63,226 nucleotides of DNA, from positions 1 to 63,226 of the forward strand of contig JAEWKC010000008.1 in assembly GCA_023386235.1 (NCBI GenBank). Direction: 5' to 3'. The translations under genes were made by a program, and so were the position numbers. How positions within the stretch are numbered: the first letter of the stretch is position 1; every line of letters begins with the position of its first letter. Source of the DNA: Bacteroidota bacterium (GTDB lineage: Bacteria; Bacteroidota; Bacteroidia; Chitinophagales; Chitinophagaceae). Shown piece by piece: positions 18,208 to 27,700 of the stretch. The notes beneath the pieces are model-generated. The model was given only the letters and a program-made list of their open reading frames with translations. It made no database searches and had not been told where the DNA came from.

Positions 18208-19185
18208 ATGAACAGTGCTTTTATCGATCACATTTTTTCAGGAAAAACCATTGACGCGAATGATATACTACGTATTTTTCATTTTCAATACCATAATAAC
18301 GCGGTATATCAGTCATGGTGCAATCATATTGGCAAAACCCCTGAAAACGTACATCTGGTAAACACCATCCCTTTTCTTCCGGTTTCTTTCTTCAAAACTC
18401 ATAAAGTGGTATGTGGAGATTTTGAGCCCGAACTTATATTTGAAAGCAGTGGTACCACCGCAACTGTCAATAGCAAACATTTTATTAAAGAAGAAAAGCT
18501 TTATGAAAAAAGTTTCCTCACAGGTTTTCGTTCATTCTATGGAAACGTAGAGGATTATTGCATTCTGGGCCTGTTGCCCAGCTATCTGGAACGAAGTAAT
18601 TCTTCATTGATAAAGATGACAGATGTTTTAATGAAGCTTTCACGCCATCCGCTCAGCGGTTATTATTTATACAATCACGGGCAGTTGGCTGATGTAATGA
18701 AGCAACTGGAAAGCGAAGGTCAGCAAACCTTGTTGTTTGGCGTAACCTACGCTCTGCTTGACTTTGCGGAAGCACATGCTTTTCCGCTCAGGCACACGAT
18801 CATTATGGATACCGGTGGTATGAAAGGCCGTAAAAAGGAAATGACCCGAAACGAGGTGCACGATTATCTTAAAAACCGGTTCAGCGTAAATGCCATACAT
18901 TCAGAGTATGGAATGACGGAATTATTGAGTCAGGCGTATGCGCAAAAAAACGGGATATACAAAAGTCCGTCATGGATGAAAATGTTCATACGCGATGAGT
19001 CAGATCCTTTGTCAGTGCATAATCACGGAAAAGGCCTGATAAATGTAATAGACATGGCCAATATATATAGCTGTAGTTTTATTGCCACAGATGATATTGG
19101 TACAATTTCTGCAAACAACAGTTTTGAGCTTTGGGGCAGAAGAGACAATTCAGATTTAAGAGGTTGCAGCCAGATGATTGTATAA
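18208..19185 (+). CDS. LuxE-like acyl-protein synthetase / acyltransferase
   Basis: A 325-residue protein of the LuxE acyl-protein synthetase family (adenylate-forming ligase fold). The phosphate-loop-like 'FESSGTTATVNSKHF' near residue 80, 'MDTGGMKGRKKEMTR' near 205 and 'EYGMTELLSQAY' near 235 are the family's adenylation motifs. It activates an acyl group, perhaps a fatty acid; the acceptor is unknown. The frame opens further upstream, but that part overlaps the divergent UbiA-like gene and its promoter, so ATG 18208 was chosen; a TTACTTTG element lies 10 bp before it. Confidence 0.82.
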   Translation: MNSAFIDHIFSGKTIDANDILRIFHFQYHNNAVYQSWCNHIGKTPENVHLVNTIPFLPVSFFKTHKVVCGDFEPELIFESSGTTATVNSKHFIKEEKLYEKSFLTGFRSFYGNVEDYCILGLLPSYLERSNSSLIKMTDVLMKLSRHPLSGYYLYNHGQLADVMKQLESEGQQTLLFGVTYALLDFAEAHAFPLRHTIIMDTGGMKGRKKEMTRNEVHDYLKNRFSVNAIHSEYGMTELLSQAYAQKNGIYKSPSWMKMFIRDESDPLSVHNHGKGLINVIDMANIYSCSFIATDDIGTISANNSFELWGRRDNSDLRGCSQMIV

Positions 19186-19275
19186 AAAAATACCGATATT
19201 TGTTTTAATTAAACTTGTAAGGTAGAAAATAATCTAAGGCATATTAAAAATATAATTTAAAAAAAGTATATACAA

Positions 19276-19950
19276 ATGAAAAAAATAATATTTTCCTTAA
19301 TGGCTGTTTTAACCGTAGCAGCTGTAGACGCGCAGATTAGAAGAGGCAACATGATTACAGAACGGACTAAGTTTGGGGTAAAGGCCGGCTTAAGTGCTTC
19401 TAATCAAACTTTGGAAGAGTATGGTTCAGGTATAGCAACATACGATACTAAGGCCGGAATAGTTGCCGGAGTAGAAGCCGAGATTCCTGTGAAAAATGGC
19501 TGGTATATTCAACCTGAATTGAATTACGCGAATATGGGTACCAAAAGTTACGAAAGATTTGTTGATGACCAAACCGGTGAAGAAAAATGGGGCAATATTA
19601 AATATGCCAACAATTATGTGCAGGTTCCTGTTTTAGTGAAGTTCAGACCTATTTACTCAGGATTTGGAATTTATGCTGGTCCGCAACTGGGTATAAATGT
19701 ACAGGCAAGAGAAAATCCTATAGGTTACGATCCTGTTCCTACAACCGATGAATACGCGAAAGCTGAAATTGCCGGAGTTTTTGGAATGGAGTATTATTTT
19801 CCTAATGCAGATGACAGAGCACCAAGATTCGGATTGTCTGCAAGATACCTGCATGGCTTTTCAAATATCTACCCGCAAAACTCTGAGAAAGCTGCCTCTG
19901 CAAGTCTTAGAAATTCGGGCTTCCAAATTACCGCAGGTATAAGATTCTAA
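19276..19950 (+). CDS. PorT-family outer-membrane beta-barrel protein
   Basis: A 224-residue exported protein. Signal peptide MKKIIFSLMAVLTVAAVDA with cleavage near DAQ. The mature part has the PorT/OMP_b-brl_2 pattern: 'RTKFGVKAGLSASNQ', 'GIVAGVEAEIPVKNGWYI', 'QPELNYANMGTK', 'YVQVPVLVKF', 'YAGPQLGINV' and a C-terminal strand ending 'FQITAGIRF' with terminal Phe for BAM recognition. Probably an eight-stranded barrel. Own terminator at 19977. Specific function unknown. Confidence 0.88.
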   Translation: MKKIIFSLMAVLTVAAVDAQIRRGNMITERTKFGVKAGLSASNQTLEEYGSGIATYDTKAGIVAGVEAEIPVKNGWYIQPELNYANMGTKSYERFVDDQTGEEKWGNIKYANNYVQVPVLVKFRPIYSGFGIYAGPQLGINVQARENPIGYDPVPTTDEYAKAEIAGVFGMEYYFPNADDRAPRFGLSARYLHGFSNIYPQNSEKAASASLRNSGFQITAGIRF

Positions 19951-19976
19951 TCCAGGTTTTATAAAATAAAAATATT

Positions 19977-20006
19977 AAAGTCGTCTTTACTCAGGCGACT
20001 TTTTTA
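19977..20006 (+). terminator. Rho-independent terminator
   Basis: Stem AAAGTCG / CGACTTT with a 12-nt loop, followed by T-rich sequence; ends the PorT-like transcript. Confidence 0.75.
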
Positions 20007-20049
20007 TTTTTGTAAAAAATTATCAGGATAAATACCTGACATTTTACTT

Positions 20050-21636
20050 ATGCAAAAAGAAATCTCTATACGTATTTCTCCAACAGAAGCAAGCACGCAG
20101 GAATTAATTAAAAAATCAGTTGCTCAGTATTCAGGAGTAAGCGAATCAAAAATATCCGGTTATCATATTCTAAAAAAGTCAATAGACGCGCGTAACAGGA
20201 ATATAAAAATCAACCTGAAGCTGAAAGTATTTATTGACGAGCCGTTTGAGCAAAGAACAATTAAAAAGACGCTGCTCAAAGATGTAAATCGTTCTCATAA
20301 AAGAGTAACCATTATAGGTTCGGGTCCTGCCGGGCTTTTTGCTGCGTTTAAATTGATAGAAAAAGGAATAAAGCCCATTATTCTTGAAAGAGGCAAAGAT
20401 GTAAAATCAAGAAGAAGAGATTTAGCGATGCTCAACAAGCAAGGTATTATCAACCCTGAAAGCAATTATTGCTTTGGAGAAGGAGGTGCCGGCACATACA
20501 GCGATGGAAAGCTGTATACCAGAAGTAACAAAAGAGGTAGTATTGATGATGCCTTGAACTTATTTGTGCAGTTCGGGGCTGATGAGAAAATTCTTTATGA
20601 AGCACATCCGCATATCGGCACCAATAAGTTGCCACAGATAATCAGTGCTATGCGCCAGGCTATTAAAGACTGTGGAGGAGAAGTACATTTTAATGAAAAA
20701 GTAACGGATATAATTCTGGAAAACAATGCCGTTAAAGCTGTGAAGACCGCTGCCGGCAATAGTTTTGAATCTGATGCCTGCATTCTTGCCACGGGTCATT
20801 CGGCAAGAGATATATTTGTACTGCTGAAAGAAAAAAATATTTACATTGAAGCCAAGCCATTTGCTTTAGGCGTAAGAATAGAACATCCTCAGGAGCTGAT
20901 CAACTCTATACAGTATCATTGTTCGGTACAGGAAATGGAAGAACTTTTATTGCCGCCTGCTTCTTATTCACTTTTGCAGCAGGTAGAAGGCAGAGGCGTT
21001 TTTAGTTTTTGTATGTGCCCGGGCGGTGTTATCGCCGCCGCGTCTACCAATCATGAAGAGTTGGTAGTTAACGGTTGGAGTCCGAGCAAGAGGAATAACC
21101 CTTATGCCAACAGCGGTATGGTAGTACAGGTAGATGTAAAAGACGCGATGGCCTTTTTGGGAAATAAAGCCGATGTACAGGATCCTTTGTTGCTCATGCG
21201 CTTTCAGGAAGCGGTAGAGCGCAATTGTTATACTGCAGGCGGTGGCAACTTTACAGCGCCTGCGCAGCGAATGGTTGATTTTACAAAAAATAAATTGTCT
21301 GCTTCATTGCCTGCCAACAGCTATATACCCGGTGTAAAGAGTGCGGAGCTTACCAAAGTTTTACCAGGATTTGTACAGAAGAGTTTACAGCAGGGATTTA
21401 AAGCTTTTGGTAAAAAGATGAAAGGATATTATACCAATGAAGCGATTGTATTAGCAACGGAAAGCAGAACATCCAGTCCGGTAAGAATTCCCCGCAACCA
21501 GGAAGGGCTGTTTCATGAGCAGGCCACCAATCTTTATCCCTGCGGGGAAGGCGCAGGCTATGCCGGCGGTATTATCAGCGCGGCTATGGACGGACAAAGA
21601 GTGGCTGAAGCAATAATAGGGAAGTTGAATAGTTGA
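20050..21636 (+). CDS. FAD-dependent oxidoreductase of uncharacterised COG2509 type
   Basis: A 528-residue flavoprotein. An N-terminal domain of about 85 residues precedes the dinucleotide-binding GSGPAGLFAA (about residues 91-100), followed by 'ILERG' and the characteristic 'CFGEGGAGTYSDGKL' at about 138-152. The C-terminal 'PCGEGAGYAGGIISAAMDG' binds FAD in relatives. The family is widespread but its substrate is unknown. It starts 43 bp after the previous terminator and abuts the convergent small gene at 21637. Confidence 0.85.
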   Translation: MQKEISIRISPTEASTQELIKKSVAQYSGVSESKISGYHILKKSIDARNRNIKINLKLKVFIDEPFEQRTIKKTLLKDVNRSHKRVTIIGSGPAGLFAAFKLIEKGIKPIILERGKDVKSRRRDLAMLNKQGIINPESNYCFGEGGAGTYSDGKLYTRSNKRGSIDDALNLFVQFGADEKILYEAHPHIGTNKLPQIISAMRQAIKDCGGEVHFNEKVTDIILENNAVKAVKTAAGNSFESDACILATGHSARDIFVLLKEKNIYIEAKPFALGVRIEHPQELINSIQYHCSVQEMEELLLPPASYSLLQQVEGRGVFSFCMCPGGVIAAASTNHEELVVNGWSPSKRNNPYANSGMVVQVDVKDAMAFLGNKADVQDPLLLMRFQEAVERNCYTAGGGNFTAPAQRMVDFTKNKLSASLPANSYIPGVKSAELTKVLPGFVQKSLQQGFKAFGKKMKGYYTNEAIVLATESRTSSPVRIPRNQEGLFHEQATNLYPCGEGAGYAGGIISAAMDGQRVAEAIIGKLNS

Positions 21637-21915
21637 TTATTTAGCATTATCTTCTTCATCAAGACTGCTAAGATGCTCGTAAACCAGGTTGTAGCCGTTT
21701 GCCTTGGCAAATTTTTTCAACGCGTTTCTGTGGTCAGTCTGCAATTGCATCAACGCCGGATTAGGCATGGGTGTAACTACTATGTCGGATGACATTAAAG
21801 GTGGCATTACGTTTATAGCAGTAATGTTTTTTTCTAATTCATCGTTTAATTTTTTTACCTCTTTTTCTTTATTGAAGCGCTTCATCTCGTAATCGAGTTC
21901 TGTTTTAAATTCCAT
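21637..21915 (-). CDS. Small hypothetical protein, 92 residues
   Basis: Highly charged, starting 'MEFKTELDYEMKRFNKEKE', predicted helical at the N-terminus with a Pro/Met-rich middle and acidic tail. No family recognised. Its stop codon is directly next to the stop codon of the convergent FAD gene. The ATG start, compact fit between neighbours and soluble charged composition support it as real, but conservation cannot be checked here. Confidence 0.5.
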   Translation of the reverse strand: MEFKTELDYEMKRFNKEKEVKKLNDELEKNITAINVMPPLMSSDIVVTPMPNPALMQLQTDHRNALKKFAKANGYNLVYEHLSSLDEEDNAK

Positions 21916-22011
21916 ATTGATTATGATTTTATTTTAAAGATAAAAAACTTATTTCGTAACTAATAGCTAAAACTTACCGCGCAGTTCATTTTAATAAGCT
22001 GATTGATATAA

Positions 22012-22067
22012 TGAGGCGATTAAATTATTTAATTGCCTCAAAAAATGTGTATATTTGAGGCAATTAA
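22012..22067. repeat. Three copies of a 12-bp motif in alternating orientation (candidate operator)
   Basis: TGAGGCGATTAA (22012-22023, plus), TTAATTGCCTCA (22029-22040, reverse orientation) and TGAGGCAATTAA (22056-22067, plus). The second and third form a perfect 14-bp inverted repeat (22029-22042 with 22054-22067); the first differs at one base. The -7 element at 22050-22057 overlaps the third copy, so a bound protein would cover the promoter of the following winged-helix-containing gene. Confidence 0.7.
22050..22057 (+). promoter_or_regulatory. -7 promoter element overlapping the operator-like repeat
   Basis: TATATTTG matches TAnnTTTG; the start would lie near 22062-22064 and the ATG at 22077 follows after a short leader. 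Confidence 0.6.
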
Positions 22068-22076
22068 CTTTCATAA

Positions 22077-22523
22077 ATGCCTCAGCCTGATTTAAAAAAA
22101 TACAATTGGCAATTAATGAGCTTGTCAACTACTATTGAAACCAATAAAAAGGAATATTATCAATCTTTAAAAGACGCGCAACAGTCTTTGGAAGTTTCAG
22201 ATTGGATACTTTATTTTTCAAACATCATACTGAATGCTCAAAAAAATGCCAAGGAAATTATCATATTCATCTTAAATAAAACGAAATTTCTCGATAAGAA
22301 TCATTCGAAAATGAATGAAAGGCAAAAGAAAGTTATTCTGAAAATGTTTGATGCAGGAATAAAAACTTTTAAAGGAGGTATGACCGCAAAAAAATATTTA
22401 TCTATAACAAAATCTTCTAGAGCTACAGTTACACGTGATTTACAGGATCTGGTAGATAAAAAAATTCTTATTCAAACCGGAGTAGGCAGAAGCGTAAGCT
22501 ACGACTTGAATGTAGAGCGGTAA
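22077..22523 (+). CDS. Fic-protein C-terminal fragment with winged-helix domain, catalytic domain absent
   Basis: A 148-residue protein that matches only the part of DUF4172/Fic-type proteins lying after the catalytic loop: 'SLSTTIETNKKEYYQSLKDA' (the helix following the active site) and the C-terminal winged helix 'MNERQKKVILKMF ... MTAKKYLSITKSSRATVTRDL'. The HPFxxGNGR AMPylation motif and the whole N-terminal Fic core are missing, and the 161 bp upstream do not encode them. It has its own ATG, promoter and operator-like repeats, so it may be a surviving DNA-binding regulator rather than simple debris. Whether it is functional is not known. Confidence 0.72.
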   Translation: MPQPDLKKYNWQLMSLSTTIETNKKEYYQSLKDAQQSLEVSDWILYFSNIILNAQKNAKEIIIFILNKTKFLDKNHSKMNERQKKVILKMFDAGIKTFKGGMTAKKYLSITKSSRATVTRDLQDLVDKKILIQTGVGRSVSYDLNVER

Positions 22524-22542
22524 TTGTTCGCCGCTACACGCA

Positions 22543-23898
22543 TTACACCACCATCGAAAAAATTCTAGTAGTAGGCATTTTCCTGATCATGCGCAAGTCA
22601 AAAGCCATACAAACATTGCGCAGGTAAGAGCGTCCGGCTTCGTTTATAATGATTTTATCATCAGCTATTTCAATCAGTCCGTCGTTTTCCATTTCCCTTA
22701 GTCTTTCTATTATTTCAGGATAGCTTTCCAGCTCGTCTTGCTGAAGATCTGTTTCCATCAGGCACATGATATTCATTATCTTTCTTCTTATTAGCAAATC
22801 TTCATCGGTAAGCAAGTGGCCTTTGCAAATGGCGAGTTCACCGGCATTTATTTTTTTTAAATAATCATCTACACTTTTTTCGTTTTGTGCAAACGCGTAC
22901 CAGCTGTCAGATATAGAAGACACTCCAAGGCTTATCATCACTTGTGTGGAAGAAGAAGAATAGCCCATGAAATTTCTATGAATGGTTTTGTTAATCATGG
23001 CTTGATACAAAGTATCGGTTTCCAAAGAAAAGTGATCCATGGCAATTTCTTTGTAACCCAGTTCTTCCAGCAATTCTTTACCTTTTTCGTAAAGTATGCG
23101 TTTATTTTCTCCGCTGGGCAAATCTTTTTCGTCAAAGCCTCTTTGTCCCACGCCTTTTATCCACGGCACATGAGCGTAGGAATAGAAGGCTATACGATCG
23201 GGCTGTAAAGATTTGGTAAGCTCTATTGTGTTGATTACCGAAGACAATTTCTGGAAAGGCAATCCAAAAATAAGATCGTGGCTAATGCTCTCGTAGCCTA
23301 TATTGCGTGCGGCTTCCGTTACTTTTTTTACATTCTCGAACGATTGTATGCGATGAATCGCTTTTTGTACTTTTTCATCATAATCCTGCACGCCAAAACT
23401 CACACGCCGAAAACCCAGGTTGTAGAGCGTTTGCAAATGCTCTATGGTTGTATTGTTAGGATGGCCTTCAAAGCTGAACTCTCTTTCAGGATGAATGATG
23501 GCATTTTTAAAAATATGGGCTAATAGTCTTTCTAAATTTTCAGGCGAAAAAAAGGTAGGCGTACCGCCGCCTAAATGAATCTCTTTGATGATGGGTTTTT
23601 CTTCCAGTATCTCAAGATAGATATTCCATTCTTTCAGCAAAGCGTCTATGTAGGGATCTTCTACCGAGTGTTGTTTGGTGATGCGCTTATTGCAGGCGCA
23701 AAATGTGCACAGGCTTTCGCAGTAGGGCAGGTGTATGTAAATGCTGATACCTTCTTTTTTGTTGCTTTCGATAAAAGATTTTTTAAGGCTTGTGATCCAT
23801 TTGTCTACATTAAAATTCTCTTCGTCCCAATAAGGAACGGTGGGGTAGCTGGTATATCTTGGGCCGGGAACATTGTATTTATCTATAAGCTTGGTCAT
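22543..23898 (-). CDS. hemN: Oxygen-independent coproporphyrinogen III oxidase HemN
   Basis: A 451-residue radical-SAM enzyme converting coproporphyrinogen III to protoporphyrinogen IX in haem synthesis. The N-terminal 'KYNVPGPRYTSYPTVPYWD', the CESLCTFCACNK cluster motif (CX3CX2CXC) near residue 63, 'HLGGGTPTF' and 'FGVQDYDEKVQKAIHRIQ' are typical of true HemN rather than HemW. The ATG at 23898 was preferred to the TTG at 23904. Convergent with the Fic fragment, 19 bp apart. Confidence 0.95.
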   Translation of the reverse strand: MTKLIDKYNVPGPRYTSYPTVPYWDEENFNVDKWITSLKKSFIESNKKEGISIYIHLPYCESLCTFCACNKRITKQHSVEDPYIDALLKEWNIYLEILEEKPIIKEIHLGGGTPTFFSPENLERLLAHIFKNAIIHPEREFSFEGHPNNTTIEHLQTLYNLGFRRVSFGVQDYDEKVQKAIHRIQSFENVKKVTEAARNIGYESISHDLIFGLPFQKLSSVINTIELTKSLQPDRIAFYSYAHVPWIKGVGQRGFDEKDLPSGENKRILYEKGKELLEELGYKEIAMDHFSLETDTLYQAMINKTIHRNFMGYSSSSTQVMISLGVSSISDSWYAFAQNEKSVDDYLKKINAGELAICKGHLLTDEDLLIRRKIMNIMCLMETDLQQDELESYPEIIERLREMENDGLIEIADDKIIINEAGRSYLRNVCMAFDLRMIRKMPTTRIFSMVV

Positions 23899-24034
23899 GT
23901 GCAATAATTAAAGTGGCGAAAATACGAATTGTATTTGGCTAATATATGCACGATTTGTAATTAGAATGACATAAAATATTTCATGCAGCGGATAATTCAG
24001 GAACCGAATGTTTTTTTTGTTAAAAGAAAAAAGT

Positions 24035-24042
24035 TATATTTG
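24035..24042 (+). promoter_or_regulatory. -7 promoter element for the 24057 lipoprotein gene
   Basis: TATATTTG, 14 bp before the ATG, with a TTTTG stretch about 16 bp upstream that could serve as the -33 element. Confidence 0.6.
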
Positions 24043-24056
24043 ATAAAACAAATCTT

Positions 24057-24524
24057 ATGAAAACTAAAAATTTAAAAAACATCCTTTTGTTAGGGATAAT
24101 TATTTTATCGGTCACTATTTCCGCTTGTAAAAAAAATGATCAGCCATCCAGGCAAGATATGCTTGTGGGCACATGGAATTTAGATTACCTGAAAGTAAGC
24201 TTGTTTGGAGAGAATAACGTTTTGCTGGGTGAAAACAGAGAAAAAGTGGACGCGGCCAATGCTTCCAGCGTTGAATTTCGTAAAGACGGAACTGCCATAA
24301 GCGACGGCGATCAGGCCACCTGGAAGTTGTCCGGTGACAATCTCACCGTTCAATATACAGAAGAGGGCAATACGATCACAGAAAACATGACCATAAAAGA
24401 GCTTACAAGCAGCAAGCTGGTGCTGACACTCTTTACCGAAGACCAAGAAATAATCAAAGCCCTGCAATTGCCCTCCGAGACAAAAAAACTAGTACTGGAT
24501 TCAGAATATAAAAAAGTAAATTAA
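24057..24524 (+). CDS. Small lipoprotein, lipocalin-like
   Basis: A 155-residue lipoprotein: signal 'NILLLGIIILSVTISAC' with the lipobox Cys at about 22 followed by KK. The mature part starts 'DMLVGTWNLDYLK', the GTW motif that begins lipocalin-like domains of Bacteroidota, and continues with 'ATWKLSGDNLTVQY' and 'LVLTLFTED', a small beta-barrel pattern. Ligand and role unknown. Its architecture resembles the lipoprotein at 57103. Confidence 0.8.
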   Translation: MKTKNLKNILLLGIIILSVTISACKKNDQPSRQDMLVGTWNLDYLKVSLFGENNVLLGENREKVDAANASSVEFRKDGTAISDGDQATWKLSGDNLTVQYTEEGNTITENMTIKELTSSKLVLTLFTEDQEIIKALQLPSETKKLVLDSEYKKVN

Positions 24525-24597
24525 GCAGCAATATATTGCTTATAAGATTGTTGTGTGAAAAATCAAATTCTTCTTTTTTATTCTCATACAAAAATCT

Positions 24598-24605
24598 TAT
24601 CTTTG
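24598..24605 (+). promoter_or_regulatory. -7 promoter element for rpoC
   Basis: TATCTTTG lies 187 bp before the rpoC ATG, giving a leader of about 180 nt. No coding sequence intervenes. Confidence 0.55.
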
Positions 24606-24792
24606 CAAACTTATGTACATAAATTTGAGGGTTTTTTATCAAATTTCAGTCTGCAATTTTATTGAAACAGTAGCCGATGCTACTCTGTAATGCATTTATT
24701 TACAATGCATTATTGGCGTTTCTATGATTTGGCAGGTTTAAAATTAATAAAAGATTTTCTCTAGTTTTTATTTTCAAATTTGAAACAAAAAT

Positions 24793-27700
24793 ATGGCAAT
24801 CAAAAAAGACAATCGTCCTAAATCCAATTTCTCACAAATTACAATTGGACTTGCTTCTCCCGACTCCATTCTGGAGCGTAGTTACGGAGAGGTATTGAAG
24901 CCCGAAACCATTAACTACCGTACTTATAAGCCCGAAAGAGACGGGTTGTTCTGCGAAAGAATTTTTGGCCCCGTAAAAGACTACGAATGTGCTTGTGGAA
25001 AATATAAAAGAATTCGTTATAAAGGCATTGTATGTGACAGATGTGGTGTAGAGGTTACAGAAAAAAAAGTACGTCGCGAACGTATGGGACACATCAAGCT
25101 GGTGGTGCCCATCGTGCATATCTGGTATTTTAAAAGTCTGCCAAACAAAATCGGCTATCTGTTAGGAATGAGTTCCAAAAAGCTGGAAACCATTGTGTAT
25201 TATGAAAGATACGCTATCATTCAGCCGGGCGTGCTGGAAGATAAGTTCCAGATGGGAGATTTGCTGTCGGAAGAAGAATACCTTGATGTAATTGATACAC
25301 TGCCGCAGGATAATCAATATTTACCTGACGATGATCCGCAGAAATTCATAGCCAAAATGGGCGCGGAAGCCGTATCGGATCTGTTGGCAAAATTAGATCT
25401 GGATTCTTTAAGTTTTACACTGCGCAACGCGGCGGCTAATGAAACCTCCCAGCAGCGTCGTGCCGATGCATTGAAGCGCTTAAGCGTGGTAGAATCTTTC
25501 CGCGACGCGCAAACCAGGATTACTAACCGTCCTGAATGGATGGTAATGCAATATATACCCGTTATTCCGCCTGAGCTGCGTCCGTTAGTACCGTTGGATG
25601 GCGGCAGATTCGCTTCTTCCGATCTGAATGATCTGTATCGTCGTGTAATTATCCGCAATAATCGTTTGAAAAGATTGATGGAAATTAAAGCGCCTGAGGT
25701 GATCTTGAGAAACGAAAAGCGTATGCTGCAGGAGTCTGTTGACAGCTTGTTTGACAACTCTCGTAAATCAAACGCCGTAAAAGCGGAAGGTGGACGCGCG
25801 TTAAAATCTTTAAGCGATGTATTGATAGGAAAACAGGGACGTTTCCGTCAGAACCTGTTGGGTAAGCGTGTTGACTACTCCGGCCGTTCTGTAATTGTGG
25901 TGGGCCCTGAACTGAAATTGCACGAATGCGGTTTGCCAAAAGATATGGCTGCTGATTTATTCAAGCCATTTATTATCAGAAAGCTGATTGAAAGAGGCAT
26001 CGTAAAAACAGTAAAATCTGCCAAAAAACTGGTTGATAAAAAAGAAGCTATTGTTTGGGATATTTTGGAAAATGTGTTGAAAGGTCATCCGATTCTTCTG
26101 AACCGTGCCCCTACGCTGCACCGTTTGTCTATCCAGGCATTTCAGCCCAAAATGATAGAAGGTAAAGCCATTCAGCTGCATCCTTTGGTTACGGCGGCTT
26201 TCAACGCCGACTTTGATGGTGACCAGATGGCGGTGCACGTACCATTGAGCAACGCCGCAATTTTAGAAGCCCAGTTGTTAATGCTGGCTTCGCACAACAT
26301 ATTAAATCCGCAAAACGGTACACCTATTACGCTTCCTTCACAGGACATGGTATTGGGACTTTATTATATCACAAAAGGTAAAAAATCCACCGAAGAAGAA
26401 GTAGTAAGAGGAGAAGGCAAAGCTTTCTACAGCCAGGAAGAGGTGAGAATAGCCTATAACGAAGGTATCATAGATCTTCATGCGCACATCAAAGTAAAAA
26501 CCAATGTGCGTGAAAAGAACGGAGAAATAGCAAACAAACTGATTGAAACAACCGTAGGACGTGTTATTTTCAACGAGTTTGTACCTGAGAAAGTGGGCTT
26601 TGTAAATGCTTTACTAACCAAAAAGAATTTAAGAGATATCATCGGTGAAATCATCAATATTACCGATGTGCCTACCACAGCCAAGTTCCTTGACGATATC
26701 AAGCAGCTGGGCTTCCGTATGGCATTCCGCGGAGGATTGTCTTTCTCGGTTAATGATCTTCTTATCCCCGATACAAGAGATGAATTGCTGCAAAGAGCTA
26801 AGGACGAGGTAGAAGAGGTATGGGATAACTATAATATGGGTTTGATCACCAATAATGAGCGTTACAATCAGGTGATCGATATTTGGTCTCGTGTAGATAC
26901 CCGCCTTACAGAAACATTGATACACGAAATGAAGACAGACAAGCAAGGCTTCAACTCTGTATATATGATGCTGGATTCAGGAGCGCGTGGTAGCAAACAA
27001 CAGGTAAAACAGCTGGCCGGTATCAGAGGATTGATGGCTAAGCCAAGAAAATCCGGAAGCACAGGTTCAGAGATCGTTGAAAATCCGATTCTTTCTAACT
27101 TTAAAGGTGGATTGAATGTATTGGATTATTTCATCTCTACGCACGGTGCGCGTAAAGGTTTGGCCGATACCGCCCTTAAAACAGCCGACGCGGGTTACCT
27201 TACCCGTCGTTTGGTAGATGTGGCGCAGGATGTGGTTATTTCAGAAGAAGATTGTGGTACATTAAGAGGTATTACCACCACAGCTTTAAAAGATAATGAA
27301 GATATTATTGCTCCTTTGTCTGAAAGAATTGAAGGCCGTACTTCTTTGCACGATGTATTAGACCCGCTTACAGGTGAGATAATCATTGAAGCCGGTGAAG
27401 AAATCACACACGACAAAGCCGTAGAAATTGACGAATCGGGCGTAGATTCCATAGAAATCCGTTCCGTGCTTACCTGCGAGGCGAAGCGTGGTGTTTGCGT
27501 AAAATGTTACGGTAAAAATCTGGCAACCGGCTATCTTGCTCAAAAAGGAGACTCGGTAGGTATTATTGCCGCGCAGTCAATTGGTGAGCCGGGTACACAG
27601 CTTACACTTCGTACATTCCACGTGGGTGGTATTGCCGGTTCTTCATCTATAGAATCGTCTATTACAGCCAAGTTCGACGGTACTATCCAGTTCGACGGAT

